NCBI GenBank assembly: GCA_016124735.1
Contig: WGMZ01000011.1
Location: 1-64,000, forward strand
From: Bacteroidota bacterium
Lineage (GTDB): Bacteria; Bacteroidota; Bacteroidia; UBA8524
DNA length: 64,000 nucleotides
Direction of reading: 5' to 3'
The translations under genes were made by a program, and so were the position numbers. A model generated the notes under the pieces. That model did not search any database. It was given only the letters and a program-made list of their open reading frames with translations, and was not told the origin of the DNA. The first letter of the stretch is position 1. Every line of letters begins with the position of its first letter. Positions 27,751-37,509 of the stretch are shown here, piece by piece.

Positions 27751-28428
27751 CTACCTCAACTCCCAATCAATCGGTTTCAATCCGTGTTGGCTTAGCCAGG
27801 CATTGCACTTCGAGAAATGTTTATTCCCAAACCAATGTCCGCGGTTTGCGCTGAGCGGACTTGGATGTCCACATTCCAGCACGAGATGCCTGGAACGGTC
27901 AATATGTTTTCCTTTGGATCGTGCATAAGAGCCCCAGAGCATAAATACCAAATTTTCTCTGCGTCGGTTCAGTTCTTCAATGATTTTATCAGTAAATGTT
28001 TCCCACCCCTTTCCCTGGTGAGATCCGGCCTGACCTTGTCGCACCGTCAGTGTTGCATTAAGTAGTAGGACTCCCTGTTTGGCCCAGGGTCTTAAATCCC
28101 CTGATTCAGGATAGGAAACGCCTACATCCTCAACCAATTCCTTAAAGATATTCTGAAGAGATGGCGGAAAAGCAATGCCTTCATTCACGGAAAAACAAAG
28201 TCCATGAGCCTGACTCGGCCCGTGGTAAGGATCCTGCCCCAAAACAACTACTTTGACGTCCTGAAACGGAATCAAATCCATTGCTGCAAATATTTCAGTC
28301 CCGGGAGGATAAACAGGAATGCTTCCAGCCTTTTCCTTTTCCAGAAAGGATTTTAATGACAAAAAATAAGCTGACTTGAATTCCGGTTCCAGAATCTCAA
28401 GCCAGCTTTTTTCAAGTTTTATCGTCAT
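27751..28428 (-). CDS. ung: Uracil-DNA glycosylase, family 1
   Basis: Removes uracil from DNA as the first step of base-excision repair. 225 residues, the normal size. Visible motifs are the water-activating loop GQDPYHGPSQAHGLCFSV with Asp66 and His69, the Ser-rich LLNATLTV segment, and the leucine intercalation loop with the catalytic His (GHPSPLSANRG). It follows ilvE by 3 bases on the same strand, so the two are co-transcribed. Confidence 0.96.
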   Translation of the reverse strand: MTIKLEKSWLEILEPEFKSAYFLSLKSFLEKEKAGSIPVYPPGTEIFAAMDLIPFQDVKVVVLGQDPYHGPSQAHGLCFSVNEGIAFPPSLQNIFKELVEDVGVSYPESGDLRPWAKQGVLLLNATLTVRQGQAGSHQGKGWETFTDKIIEELNRRRENLVFMLWGSYARSKGKHIDRSRHLVLECGHPSPLSANRGHWFGNKHFSKCNAWLSQHGLKPIDWELR

Positions 28429-28431
28429 CCA

Positions 28432-29499
28432 CTACAATTTGTAGATCCAGTTAAATATATCTTCTGTCTTTCCCGTTTTAATTTCACGCATGGTATTGCT
28501 GAGCTTATGATACCATTCCCAGCTGTCCAGTCCACCTAGCTGAATTTCTTCCCCTTCGTAGTGAATTAGTTCTACCTGAGCTACCGTTGCAGCCGTACCT
28601 GAAGCAAAAATTTCTTTTAAAGTTCCATTTCTATAGGCTTCGAACACTTCGTCAATATTGACATCACGTTCCTCAATTTTCCAGCCCCAGTGAGCCGCCA
28701 ATTTCAGGATTGAATCCCGGGTGATACCAGCCAAAATGGTATGTCGATCGAGAGAAGGAGTCAAAAGAGTGTCTCCAATTCTTACGAACATATTGGTAGT
28801 ACCTGTTTCTTCGATAAATTTATGTTCGCGCGCATCCAGCCATAAAACCTGGTGGAAGCCCTCCTTCTGCGCCAATTTCGCAGGCATCATCACTGAACCA
28901 TAGTTTCCGGCACATTTTGCCGCCCCTACTCCACCTTCCGCAGCCCGGATATAGTGAGATTCTGCCTTCACACGAAGCGGCTGACTATAGTATGCATTCA
29001 CCGGACAACTGAAAATAGCAAAAGTATAGGTATTGGAAGGTCGAACACCGATATAGTCGTCGGTGGCAAACATAAACGGGCGCAAATACAGAGAGCTGCC
29101 CTCCGTTGTCGGGATCCAATCCTTGTCAATATCCAAAAGGGCCCGAATTCCTTCCATGAAAAATTCTTCCGGAATTTCCTGCATCCCCATGCGATGAGCA
29201 CTGCGGTTCAAACGCTTCCAATTCTCCAAAGGACGAAACAATTGTGGATTGCCTTCAGTGTCCTTGTATGCCTTCATACCTTCGAATATAGCCTGGCCGT
29301 AATGAATGGCCGAAATGGCAGGGCTCATTGCAATCTTGCCATACGGAACAACCCGGGGATTCACCCAGTTTTCTCCATCAAAATCTACCAAATACTGATG
29401 ATCTGAAAAGATCCTCCCAAACTGAATGTTGTCGAAATCCACCTGACCAATTCTGGAGGTCGGGGTTCTTTCAACAGCAATATCCAAAGTCATTTCCAT
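28432..29499 (-). CDS. ilvE: Branched-chain amino acid aminotransferase
   Basis: PLP enzyme (fold type IV) that interconverts branched-chain amino acids and their 2-oxo acids. 355 residues, in the longer BCAT subgroup. The N-terminus has FGRIFSDHQYLVDFDGENWVNPRVVPYG, then ALHYGQAIFEGMKAY-like (IHYGQAIFEGMKAYKD). The PLP Lys is expected in the AAEGGVGAAKCAGNYGSVMM stretch. EETGTTNMFVRIGD and LAGITRDSIL are class IV signature regions. First gene of an operon with ung. Confidence 0.95.
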   Translation of the reverse strand: MEMTLDIAVERTPTSRIGQVDFDNIQFGRIFSDHQYLVDFDGENWVNPRVVPYGKIAMSPAISAIHYGQAIFEGMKAYKDTEGNPQLFRPLENWKRLNRSAHRMGMQEIPEEFFMEGIRALLDIDKDWIPTTEGSSLYLRPFMFATDDYIGVRPSNTYTFAIFSCPVNAYYSQPLRVKAESHYIRAAEGGVGAAKCAGNYGSVMMPAKLAQKEGFHQVLWLDAREHKFIEETGTTNMFVRIGDTLLTPSLDRHTILAGITRDSILKLAAHWGWKIEERDVNIDEVFEAYRNGTLKEIFASGTAATVAQVELIHYEGEEIQLGGLDSWEWYHKLSNTMREIKTGKTEDIFNWIYKL

Positions 29500-29509
29500 A
29501 ATTTTGTAG

Positions 29510-29541
29510 CAAATTTAAGGTTTCACTATTAAGGCTACCAA
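29510..29541 (-). promoter_or_regulatory. Promoter of ilvE-ung
   Basis: On the minus strand TTG (29539-29541) and TAAATTTG (29510-29517) are 21 bases apart. The box ends 10 bases before the ATG. Confidence 0.6.
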
Positions 29542-29546
29542 CTCCA

Positions 29547-30080
29547 ATGAAGGAAAACGAAGGTTTACGATTAAATGATCAGGCTCTCCGTCTGTTTTTT
29601 GAAAAGGATACACTCTACTCCGGCGGGGATATTCAGGCATCCGATTCTTTTCCTTCCATCGAAGAAGACCCCATCGAAAATCCTGCCACACCCGAATTTG
29701 AAGGAGGAGAAAATGCCCGAATTTTATTTTTATTTGAACATGCAGGGAAACAAGCCATGGAAGAGCCATGGAAAAAAATCATACTTGGACTTACATTTAA
29801 TGAAAAAGCCATGAATCTTAAGGAAGAGGAACTGGCATTTATCAATTGCTCACTTCAACCAGAATGGAGTATTGAAATGTACTTCGGGCATTTCCCGAAT
29901 TTAAAACAAGTGCTGGTGTGGGGAAATCATATCCATGCAAACATCATCCCTGACACCTTGTATCAATTCAAAATGCATGGCAAAATTCGTATCCATAAAT
30001 TAGACTCCCCTGAAGTATATATGGCTTCGGATGCCAAGGTTAATTTGTGGAATTATATCAAATCAAACGTACTGAACTAA
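29547..30080 (+). CDS. Unknown protein, possibly related to DNA polymerase III psi (HolD-like)
   Basis: 177 residues, no signal peptide. The first 55 residues are variable and acidic. The rest alternates strands and helices (ILFLFEHAGKQ, WKKIILGLTFNEKAMNLKEEELAFINCS, LKQVLVWGNHI) and ends DAKVNLWNYIKSNVLN. The pattern of a short alpha/beta domain ending in K-x-x-LW resembles the psi subunit of DNA polymerase III, but this is only an impression of fold. It heads a tightly coupled operon: its TAA shares a base with the rdgB ATG (TAATG). Confidence 0.65.
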   Translation: MKENEGLRLNDQALRLFFEKDTLYSGGDIQASDSFPSIEEDPIENPATPEFEGGENARILFLFEHAGKQAMEEPWKKIILGLTFNEKAMNLKEEELAFINCSLQPEWSIEMYFGHFPNLKQVLVWGNHIHANIIPDTLYQFKMHGKIRIHKLDSPEVYMASDAKVNLWNYIKSNVLN

Positions 30081-30667
30081 TGGAGCTGGTATTTGCTACC
30101 AACAATAAAAACAAACTGCGTGAAGCAGAAACTATTTTGCCTGATTCTTACCTCTTGCTTAATCTGGACGATGCCGGATGCCCGGGAGACATCCCGGAAA
30201 CAGAGGATACCCTGCAGGGGAACGCATTGTTAAAAGCGCGTTATGTGACAAAACACAGCGATTTTTCGGCCTTTGCAGATGATACCGGATTGGAGGTAGA
30301 GGCCTTGAATGGTGCTCCGGGAGTTTATTCAGCCCGCTACGCCGGCAAAGAAGCAAATGCAGAAAAAAACATCGATAAACTCCTGAAGGAATTAAAGGAC
30401 CAACCAAACAGAAATGCGCGTTTTGTCACTGTCATTGCTTTAATCATCGACGGTGAAGAATTTCTCTTTGAAGGAGAGGTGCAGGGTCGGATCGCGACTG
30501 AAAAAAGCGGCGCCAAAGGCTTTGGTTACGATCCTGTTTTCATTCCATCGGGCTACACAGTAACTTTTGCGGAAATGGATCCATCCGAGAAAAATAGCAT
30601 TTCACACCGAGGACGGGCATTGGAAAAAATGCGAATATTCCTGGAAGAAAGGAACCGGAAAAGATGA
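30080..30667 (+). CDS. rdgB: Non-canonical purine NTP pyrophosphatase (RdgB/HAM1)
   Basis: Hydrolyses dITP, ITP and XTP to monophosphates and keeps deaminated purines out of DNA and RNA. 195 residues, the family size. The N-terminal LVFATNNKNKLREAE contains the conserved phosphate-binding T-N-N-x-x-K; FADDTGLEVEALNGAPGVYSARYAG holds the DDSGL-type metal site; and GFGYDPVF and the final SHRGRAL motifs are present. The start chosen at 30080 gives the canonical N-terminus and the TAATG overlap. Confidence 0.96.
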   Translation: MELVFATNNKNKLREAETILPDSYLLLNLDDAGCPGDIPETEDTLQGNALLKARYVTKHSDFSAFADDTGLEVEALNGAPGVYSARYAGKEANAEKNIDKLLKELKDQPNRNARFVTVIALIIDGEEFLFEGEVQGRIATEKSGAKGFGYDPVFIPSGYTVTFAEMDPSEKNSISHRGRALEKMRIFLEERNRKR

Positions 30668-31680
30668 ACCCAATCCTGGTTGAAGTGTACAGAGGAAAGG
30701 TGCTGGAAAGCTTTCATCGCGGTGTAGTTTGTATTGTGGATCGGGATGGAAAAATAATCTATCAGGAGGGAAATGTACAGCAAGTATGTTATCCGAGATC
30801 TGCCCTGAAATTTTTCCAACAAATTCCGTTTGTGAGTTCCGGTGCAGCCGAAGCAATAGGACTGACAGAAGAAGAAATTGCAGTAACATGTGGTTCCCAC
30901 AATGGAGAAGACCAACACGTACAGGTGGTCGATTCTATCCTTAAAAAAGCAGGACTCGATCGTTCCGCGTTGAAATGTGGTCCTCAGTTTCCCAGCCACC
31001 GCAAAACGGCCAATGCCCTGATTGCAGCTGGAAAAAAACCAGAAGCCATCCATAATAATTGTTCCGGCAAGCACGCGGGATTTCTTGCCTATAGCGTTTA
31101 CCTCGGTTATGCGACAGACAATTATATCGACCCCAATCATCCGGTACAAAAAGAAATTCGAAGCCTGACCTCAGCATTCCATGATGTGCCCGAGAATCAA
31201 ATGGAGATTGCGCTGGATGGATGTTCTGCTCCTATATATTCCATTCCCGTTTATAATCAGGCCCTCGCTTATATGCGCCTTTCTCACCCTGATTTCGGCA
31301 ACGAGTCATGGAGAAAAGCGTGTAAGACATTGATTCAGGCAGCCAGAAATCATCCCATGATGATTGCCGGGACAGGGCGTTATTGCACCGATTTAATAGC
31401 CACTGCAGAAAAAGAGTTGATAGGAAAAACCGGGGCAGAAGGAATTTACAGTCTGAGCTTCCATAAAAAGATTATTGGTGCCACCATCAAAATAGATGAT
31501 GGAAAAATGCTGCCCCAATACAATGTGGCGCAAAAGCTTGTTGGAAAATCCGGATTATTTTCGGCAGAAGAACTGGCTCAACTTCATTCATACCTGTGCG
31601 CTCCTATTACCAACTTTAACAAATGGGAAACGGGACATATTCAAGTGGCCGATTCCATACTAACAAAAAACTGGCTATGA
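30664..31680 (+). CDS. Asparaginase of the Rhizobium etli AnsA (class 3) type
   Basis: 338 residues, cytoplasmic, expected to hydrolyse L-asparagine to aspartate and ammonia. The class 3 motifs are all present: YPRSALK with Ser46 and Lys49, NNCSGKHAGF with Cys133 and Lys136, and ALDGCSAP with Cys187. Each lies two positions before its counterpart in the R. etli enzyme (48, 51, 135, 138, 189), including the Cys-Lys-Cys zinc site. Not related to E. coli type I or II asparaginases. It overlaps rdgB and the RluA gene by ATGA at both ends. Confidence 0.88.
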   Translation: MNPILVEVYRGKVLESFHRGVVCIVDRDGKIIYQEGNVQQVCYPRSALKFFQQIPFVSSGAAEAIGLTEEEIAVTCGSHNGEDQHVQVVDSILKKAGLDRSALKCGPQFPSHRKTANALIAAGKKPEAIHNNCSGKHAGFLAYSVYLGYATDNYIDPNHPVQKEIRSLTSAFHDVPENQMEIALDGCSAPIYSIPVYNQALAYMRLSHPDFGNESWRKACKTLIQAARNHPMMIAGTGRYCTDLIATAEKELIGKTGAEGIYSLSFHKKIIGATIKIDDGKMLPQYNVAQKLVGKSGLFSAEELAQLHSYLCAPITNFNKWETGHIQVADSILTKNWL

Positions 31681-32537
31681 GCCGGCATGTATTCCAAATA
31701 AACCGGAAAGATGCCGGAAAGAGTATTCTCTCCTACTTAGCCGGGAGAATTTCGAAAATGGGACCGGACCGGCTTCAGGTTGCCTTGCATCGAAAACTGA
31801 TTAGTTTAAACGGGCTGGAAACACAGGAAAACTTAGTCTTGCACGAGGGTGATGAATTGGTAATCGACATTGCCCACTTTGTGCAGCCTCGGGTATTTCC
31901 TGAAAATATACCCTTGCATATTGTTTATGAAGATGAGGATATCATTTTAATCCATAAAGCGCATGGGATGCCTTGTCATGCCGGCCTGGGAGTCTACTCC
32001 GGAACCTTGCTTAATGCATTGGCTTATTATTACCGGGAAAAAGGTGAAAACAATTTAAGTAACGGCCTGATTCACCGGCTGGATAGAGGCACAAGCGGCT
32101 TGATTCTCTGTGCTAAAAATAAATTATCCTTTCAAATACTATCCAATCAGGTAAAATCTGGTAATCTGAAGCGGGCATATCTCGCAGTTACCAGCCAGGT
32201 GCTACCAAAACCAGAAGGAGTCATTGATTATCCCATTGGGAGAGATCCACAAAACTCAGAAAGAATCTGGATTCGGGAAGATGGTAAAATGGCCCTTACC
32301 CATTACCGACTTGTAAGCGAATCATCTGGGAAATATGTATATGCCTGCCAAACGGAATTTGGGCGAACACATCAGGTCCGAATCCACCTTGCTGCTTCCA
32401 ATGCTCCCATAATTGGCGATCAAAGGTACCATGGCATTCATGCCGATAAATTGTATTTGTGTTCATCCGGAATAGCCTTCCAACACCCTGTAACTCGCGT
32501 CAATTGGGAGTTTCTGGTGGAGGATCCGGGATTTTAA
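31677..32537 (+). CDS. RluA-family pseudouridine synthase
   Basis: Converts specific uridines to pseudouridine in rRNA or tRNA. 286 residues with an S4-like N-terminal segment (about 10-65, VALHRKLISLNGLETQENLVLHEGDELVI) and the catalytic domain with GLIHRLDRGTSGL, whose Asp136 is the nucleophile, then FGRTHQVRIHLAASNAPIIGDQRYH. The target site cannot be told. The ATG at 31677 was chosen because it overlaps the previous TGA (ATGA); the in-frame start 54 bases upstream adds sequence with no family match. Confidence 0.92.
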   Translation: MSRHVFQINRKDAGKSILSYLAGRISKMGPDRLQVALHRKLISLNGLETQENLVLHEGDELVIDIAHFVQPRVFPENIPLHIVYEDEDIILIHKAHGMPCHAGLGVYSGTLLNALAYYYREKGENNLSNGLIHRLDRGTSGLILCAKNKLSFQILSNQVKSGNLKRAYLAVTSQVLPKPEGVIDYPIGRDPQNSERIWIREDGKMALTHYRLVSESSGKYVYACQTEFGRTHQVRIHLAASNAPIIGDQRYHGIHADKLYLCSSGIAFQHPVTRVNWEFLVEDPGF

Positions 32538-32652
32538 TTTTTCCGGCTAAAAAAACCACCTATTAATCCACCATTTTTTGTGGAAAATTAGAGTGAATAC
32601 CTCACTTGAAAACATAGATTTAACAAGCGATTAGGCTATTTTTACCCTTTGA

Positions 32653-34626
<1,974 letters not shown>

Positions 34627-34631
34627 CATTT

Positions 34632-34660
34632 AAAAGGCAGCAAATAGCTGCCTTTTTTTT
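34632..34660 (+). terminator. Terminator after gyrB
   Basis: AAAAGGCAGC (34632-34641) pairs perfectly with GCTGCCTTTT (34647-34656), with a 5-base loop and a T-run. Confidence 0.9.
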
Positions 34661-34743
34661 ATTTTAATTGATTGTTTTTAAGCTCTTTACAATTATTCAC
34701 TCCAAGTTCATTCTATCTTAACATTCGCTTAACAAACTACCGA

Positions 34744-34751
34744 TACTTTTG
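34744..34751 (+). promoter_or_regulatory. -7 box of the carboxypeptidase-regulatory-like gene
   Basis: TACTTTTG ends 8 bases before the ATG at 34760, so any leader would be at most a few bases. The -33 region reads TTCG, a weak match. Confidence 0.45.
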
Positions 34752-34759
34752 CCCCCGAG

Positions 34760-35107
34760 ATGAGATTGAAGAACCTCGTATATCTATTTACTGCCATTTG
34801 TATATTGGCTGTTGTTCCAAGTTTCGCAGGAAACGGAGAGAAAGAAAAAACAGCTACCGTGCAAGCTCTTGTAGTGGATGAAAGCGGTGAACCTCTCGCG
34901 GGTGTTGCCGTTCGTATTCAAGGATATGCAGGAGTCGTATATACCAACTTGGATGGCCAATTTGAGATTCCAGTTCCCAAAACTGGAAAACTTAACATCT
35001 CCCTCTCAACTATTTCCTATCAGGAAAAACAAATCTCGCTAGACTCCAAAAATAACAGCAACTCCGGGAGCCTTACTATTTCCCTGGAACCTCAAAAAGC
35101 TTTTTAA
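34760..35107 (+). CDS. Secreted protein with carboxypeptidase-regulatory-like (CarboxypepD_reg) domain
   Basis: 115 residues. Signal peptide about 1-23 (ending PSFAG), then a single beta-sandwich: TVQALVVDESGEPLAGVAVRIQGYAGVVYTNLDGQFEIPVPKTGKLNISLSTISYQEKQI. This is the plug-preceding domain normally found at the N-terminus of TonB-dependent receptors, here standing alone. Periplasmic location expected; function unknown. Confidence 0.82.
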   Translation: MRLKNLVYLFTAICILAVVPSFAGNGEKEKTATVQALVVDESGEPLAGVAVRIQGYAGVVYTNLDGQFEIPVPKTGKLNISLSTISYQEKQISLDSKNNSNSGSLTISLEPQKAF

Positions 35108-35181
35108 GTTTCATGTAATTTTTTTAAGATTTCCCATAAAGGGAGATTTATTGGCATGTAATGTGATTTAATGTTAACGAA

Positions 35182-35215
35182 TTGTTAATTTAACCAAAAT
35201 TATTTGTTAACTTTG
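35182..35215 (+). promoter_or_regulatory. Promoter of the MORN-like gene
   Basis: TTG (35182-35184) and TAACTTTG (35208-35215) are 23 bases apart, the upper end of the usual range. The leader to the ATG at 35239 would be about 18 bases. Confidence 0.6.
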
Positions 35216-35238
35216 TTCATACATTAAATAAACAGGCC

Positions 35239-35694
35239 ATGAAAAACGTGATAGCACTTCTTATGGTATTGTTCGCAGGGGCGACAATGGCCAACACCAT
35301 CGGAAACGATGTAAAACTATTTTACGATCAAAACGGAAACCTTTATTCCGGTAGATATATAACATACCACAATAATGGAAACATTAACTCCGACTTCAAT
35401 GTTGTCAACGGACGCATTGTAGGACAGGCCAAATTCTTCTACGAAAGCGGTGAGTTGATGGAGTCAGGAAATTACGCTGCCGGACAAAAAGATGGTGTTT
35501 GGACAAAATACAGTAAAACCGGAGTAAAAATCGGAGTTGCCTCCTTTCATAATGGAGACAAAGATGGCGACTGGTTTATCTACGACAACGCCGGGAACAA
35601 GCTCTTTGAAATGCACTATAAGAATGGGGAGAAAACCGGAACCTGGAAACAATGGGACGAAGAAGGAAATCTGATATCCAGTAAAAAATATTAA
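35239..35694 (+). CDS. Secreted MORN-repeat protein (YwqK-like)
   Basis: 151 residues with a signal peptide (about 1-18, ATMAN). The mature protein is a run of MORN-type beta-hairpin units of about 22 residues: GNLYSGRYITYHNNGNI, GQAKFFYESGELMESGNYAAGQKDGVWTKYSKTG, GDKDGDWFIYDNAGNKLFEMHYKNGEKTGTWKQWDEEGN. Such proteins are often annotated as YwqK-family antitoxins, but there is no toxin gene next to it and a signal peptide argues against that role. A surface or periplasmic structural role is more likely. Confidence 0.82.
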   Translation: MKNVIALLMVLFAGATMANTIGNDVKLFYDQNGNLYSGRYITYHNNGNINSDFNVVNGRIVGQAKFFYESGELMESGNYAAGQKDGVWTKYSKTGVKIGVASFHNGDKDGDWFIYDNAGNKLFEMHYKNGEKTGTWKQWDEEGNLISSKKY

Positions 35695-35717
35695 TATCAA
35701 CCAAAAAACATGAAGAG

Positions 35718-35747
35718 ATCCGCCTGGGAAACCGGGCGGATTTTTTT
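35718..35747 (+). terminator. Terminator after the MORN-like gene
   Basis: ATCCGCCTGG (35718-35727) pairs with CCGGGCGGAT (35732-35741) across a GAAA tetraloop, followed by seven T. Confidence 0.88.
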
Positions 35748-36948
35748 ATGCCGTAAGCTGACCTTTTGCCTTTTCTGCGATCGTCCGTCCTATGGATAAC
35801 GAACTCGTAGCTGCGGGACTTGGAGCATTCAATACATGAATCACACCTTCCGACTCCGAGAATAGAAAATCATCTACCAGCCCTCCATCCCGGCTGCAAG
35901 CCTGGGCTCTGACTCCCGCACCTGCAGGAACCAAATCCTCCTCTTCAATGGCTGGAATCAAATGTTGCAGGGCTTTGGTAAAAGCGGCTTTTGAATAGGA
36001 GCGGTAAAACTCTCCGATACCCGTTTTCCAATACTTTCGTGCCACCATTCTAAATCCCTTCCAGGAAATGGATTCTATAAAATCTTTCCAATCAAAATCC
36101 GAGCGATGATATCCTTCGCGCTTAAAAGCAAAGACCGCATTTGGACCAGCTTCCACTGCCCCATCAATCATGCGGGTGAAGTGCACCCCCAGAAATGGAA
36201 AATTGGGGTCTGGTACCGGATAAATCAGATTCTTTACCAAATTTTTTCGATCATCCCGGATCTTATAGTACTCCCCTCTGAATGGAATTATTCGTACATC
36301 CAATCCTTTCTCATTCATCCGCGCAATTCTGTCAGACATCAAACCACCACAATTCACAAACAACCTGCACTCCCAGGTATGGTCGGGAGTAATAACTTCT
36401 GTTCCGCTTCCTTTTCTCCTGATGGATTTTACTTCCGTATTGAGATGAATTTCACCTCCTTTAGACTGAATGTGTTCCGCATATTTCGCAGAGACCAGCT
36501 TATAATCTATAATGCCCGTCTGCGGAACAAAAATTCCAGCGACCCCATGCACATTTGGCTCATATTCCCTCAACTCGCCTTCATTCAGCTTTTTTAGACC
36601 CTCCAAGCCATTTGCTTCGCCCCTTTCGAATACTTTTTCCATGGCTGAAACTTCGCCCTGGTGTGTAGCCACGATGATTTTACCACAGAGTTCATAGGGT
36701 ATTTCATTTTCATCTGCAAAAGCGATTAAATCATGGTAACCCTGAATACAATTCTGCGCCTTGAGACTTCCAGGCTTGTAATAAATTCCACTGTGAATAA
36801 CTCCACTGTTATGTCCTGTTTGATGCGCCGCAATATGCGCTTCCTTCTCTAAAACAGCCAGTTTCAGGTTAGGGTCGGCTTCTATTAAGCGATAAGCCGT
36901 GGCGAGACCAACAATACCGCCACCTGCAATGATTATATCGTACTGCAT
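35746..36948 (-). CDS. lhgO: L-2-hydroxyglutarate oxidase/dehydrogenase
   Basis: FAD enzyme (DAO family) that oxidises L-2-hydroxyglutarate to 2-oxoglutarate and passes electrons to the respiratory chain. 400 residues. FAD dinucleotide motif IIIAGGGIVGLATAYRL (5-21) at the N-terminus; EKEAHIAAHQTGHNSGVIHSGIYYKPGSLKA and the C-terminal GAGVRAQACSRDGGLVDDFL are characteristic of LhgO. An in-frame start 78 bases upstream is rejected because it lies beyond the promoter box. Stops against the terminator of the convergent MORN-like gene. Confidence 0.92.
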   Translation of the reverse strand: MQYDIIIAGGGIVGLATAYRLIEADPNLKLAVLEKEAHIAAHQTGHNSGVIHSGIYYKPGSLKAQNCIQGYHDLIAFADENEIPYELCGKIIVATHQGEVSAMEKVFERGEANGLEGLKKLNEGELREYEPNVHGVAGIFVPQTGIIDYKLVSAKYAEHIQSKGGEIHLNTEVKSIRRKGSGTEVITPDHTWECRLFVNCGGLMSDRIARMNEKGLDVRIIPFRGEYYKIRDDRKNLVKNLIYPVPDPNFPFLGVHFTRMIDGAVEAGPNAVFAFKREGYHRSDFDWKDFIESISWKGFRMVARKYWKTGIGEFYRSYSKAAFTKALQHLIPAIEEEDLVPAGAGVRAQACSRDGGLVDDFLFSESEGVIHVLNAPSPAATSSLSIGRTIAEKAKGQLTA

Positions 36949-36962
36949 TGTAATTTCGGGCT

Positions 36963-36970
36963 CAAATTTA
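36963..36970 (-). promoter_or_regulatory. -7 box of lhgO
   Basis: TAAATTTG on the minus strand, ending 14 bases before the ATG at 36948. No clear -33 box. Confidence 0.4.
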
Positions 36971-36977
36971 GAGAAAG

Positions 36978-37484
36978 ATGACAGAACCCGGACATGACTT
37001 TCAAATTGGCGACCCCATCCGGGCAAAAGATTCGGATCTGAAAGGCAGAGTCATTAAAATTCTGGATGCCGGCTATTTGATGATCCTTGACTTAGAATTC
37101 GATATGGAGTTAAACCTCCACCACTCGGAAATCGTAAAAGATGAACTGGATCCATCCCGTATCATTTCTCACAATTCTCCCAAAGATTCAATCGCCAAAA
37201 ATATACCCCGCAGCCTGTGCGTCGATCTGCATCAGGAAAAATTGCCTTCGACTTATCGAAATACAATGCCCGTATTGCAGGGACAACTGGATTATTCTCA
37301 GGACAGACTGCTATATTGCTTGCATTCCGGCTGTAAGGAAGTTCTCTTTATTCATGGAAAAGGATCCGGAGCATTGCACCAAAGATTACTTAACCTTTTA
37401 AAAGGATTTCCTCAGATACAATCCATCGAAATTCAAAAAGTCGCCTTTGAAAAACCCCATGGGATTCGTGTGTTGTTTAAATAA
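36978..37484 (+). CDS. Smr-domain protein with N-terminal KOW-like segment
   Basis: 168 residues. The first 45 residues (FQIGDPIRAKDSDLKGRVIKILDAGYLMILD) resemble the short SH3/KOW-like segment of the Bacteroidota DUF2027/Smr proteins. The C-terminal Smr domain carries VDLHQEKL and LFIHGKGSGALHQRL, the two loops (DLH and HGxG) of this nuclease-like domain. Smr domains cleave or nick RNA or DNA, including at stalled ribosomes. The full-length relatives are about twice as long, so this is a compact version. Divergent from lhgO. Confidence 0.83.
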   Translation: MTEPGHDFQIGDPIRAKDSDLKGRVIKILDAGYLMILDLEFDMELNLHHSEIVKDELDPSRIISHNSPKDSIAKNIPRSLCVDLHQEKLPSTYRNTMPVLQGQLDYSQDRLLYCLHSGCKEVLFIHGKGSGALHQRLLNLLKGFPQIQSIEIQKVAFEKPHGIRVLFK

Positions 37485-37507
37485 AAAAGCGGGACAAGCC
37501 CGCTTTT
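37485..37507. terminator. Bidirectional terminator between the Smr gene and the T9SS protein gene
   Basis: AAAAGCGGG (37485-37493) pairs with CCCGCTTTT (37499-37507) across a 5-base loop, with T-rich tails in both directions. Confidence 0.85.
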
Positions 37508-37509
37508 CT

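Noticed and set aside
35239..35694. YwqK-type antitoxin of a toxin-antitoxin pair
   Set aside because: It has a signal peptide and no adjacent toxin gene; the MORN repeats alone do not support a TA role.
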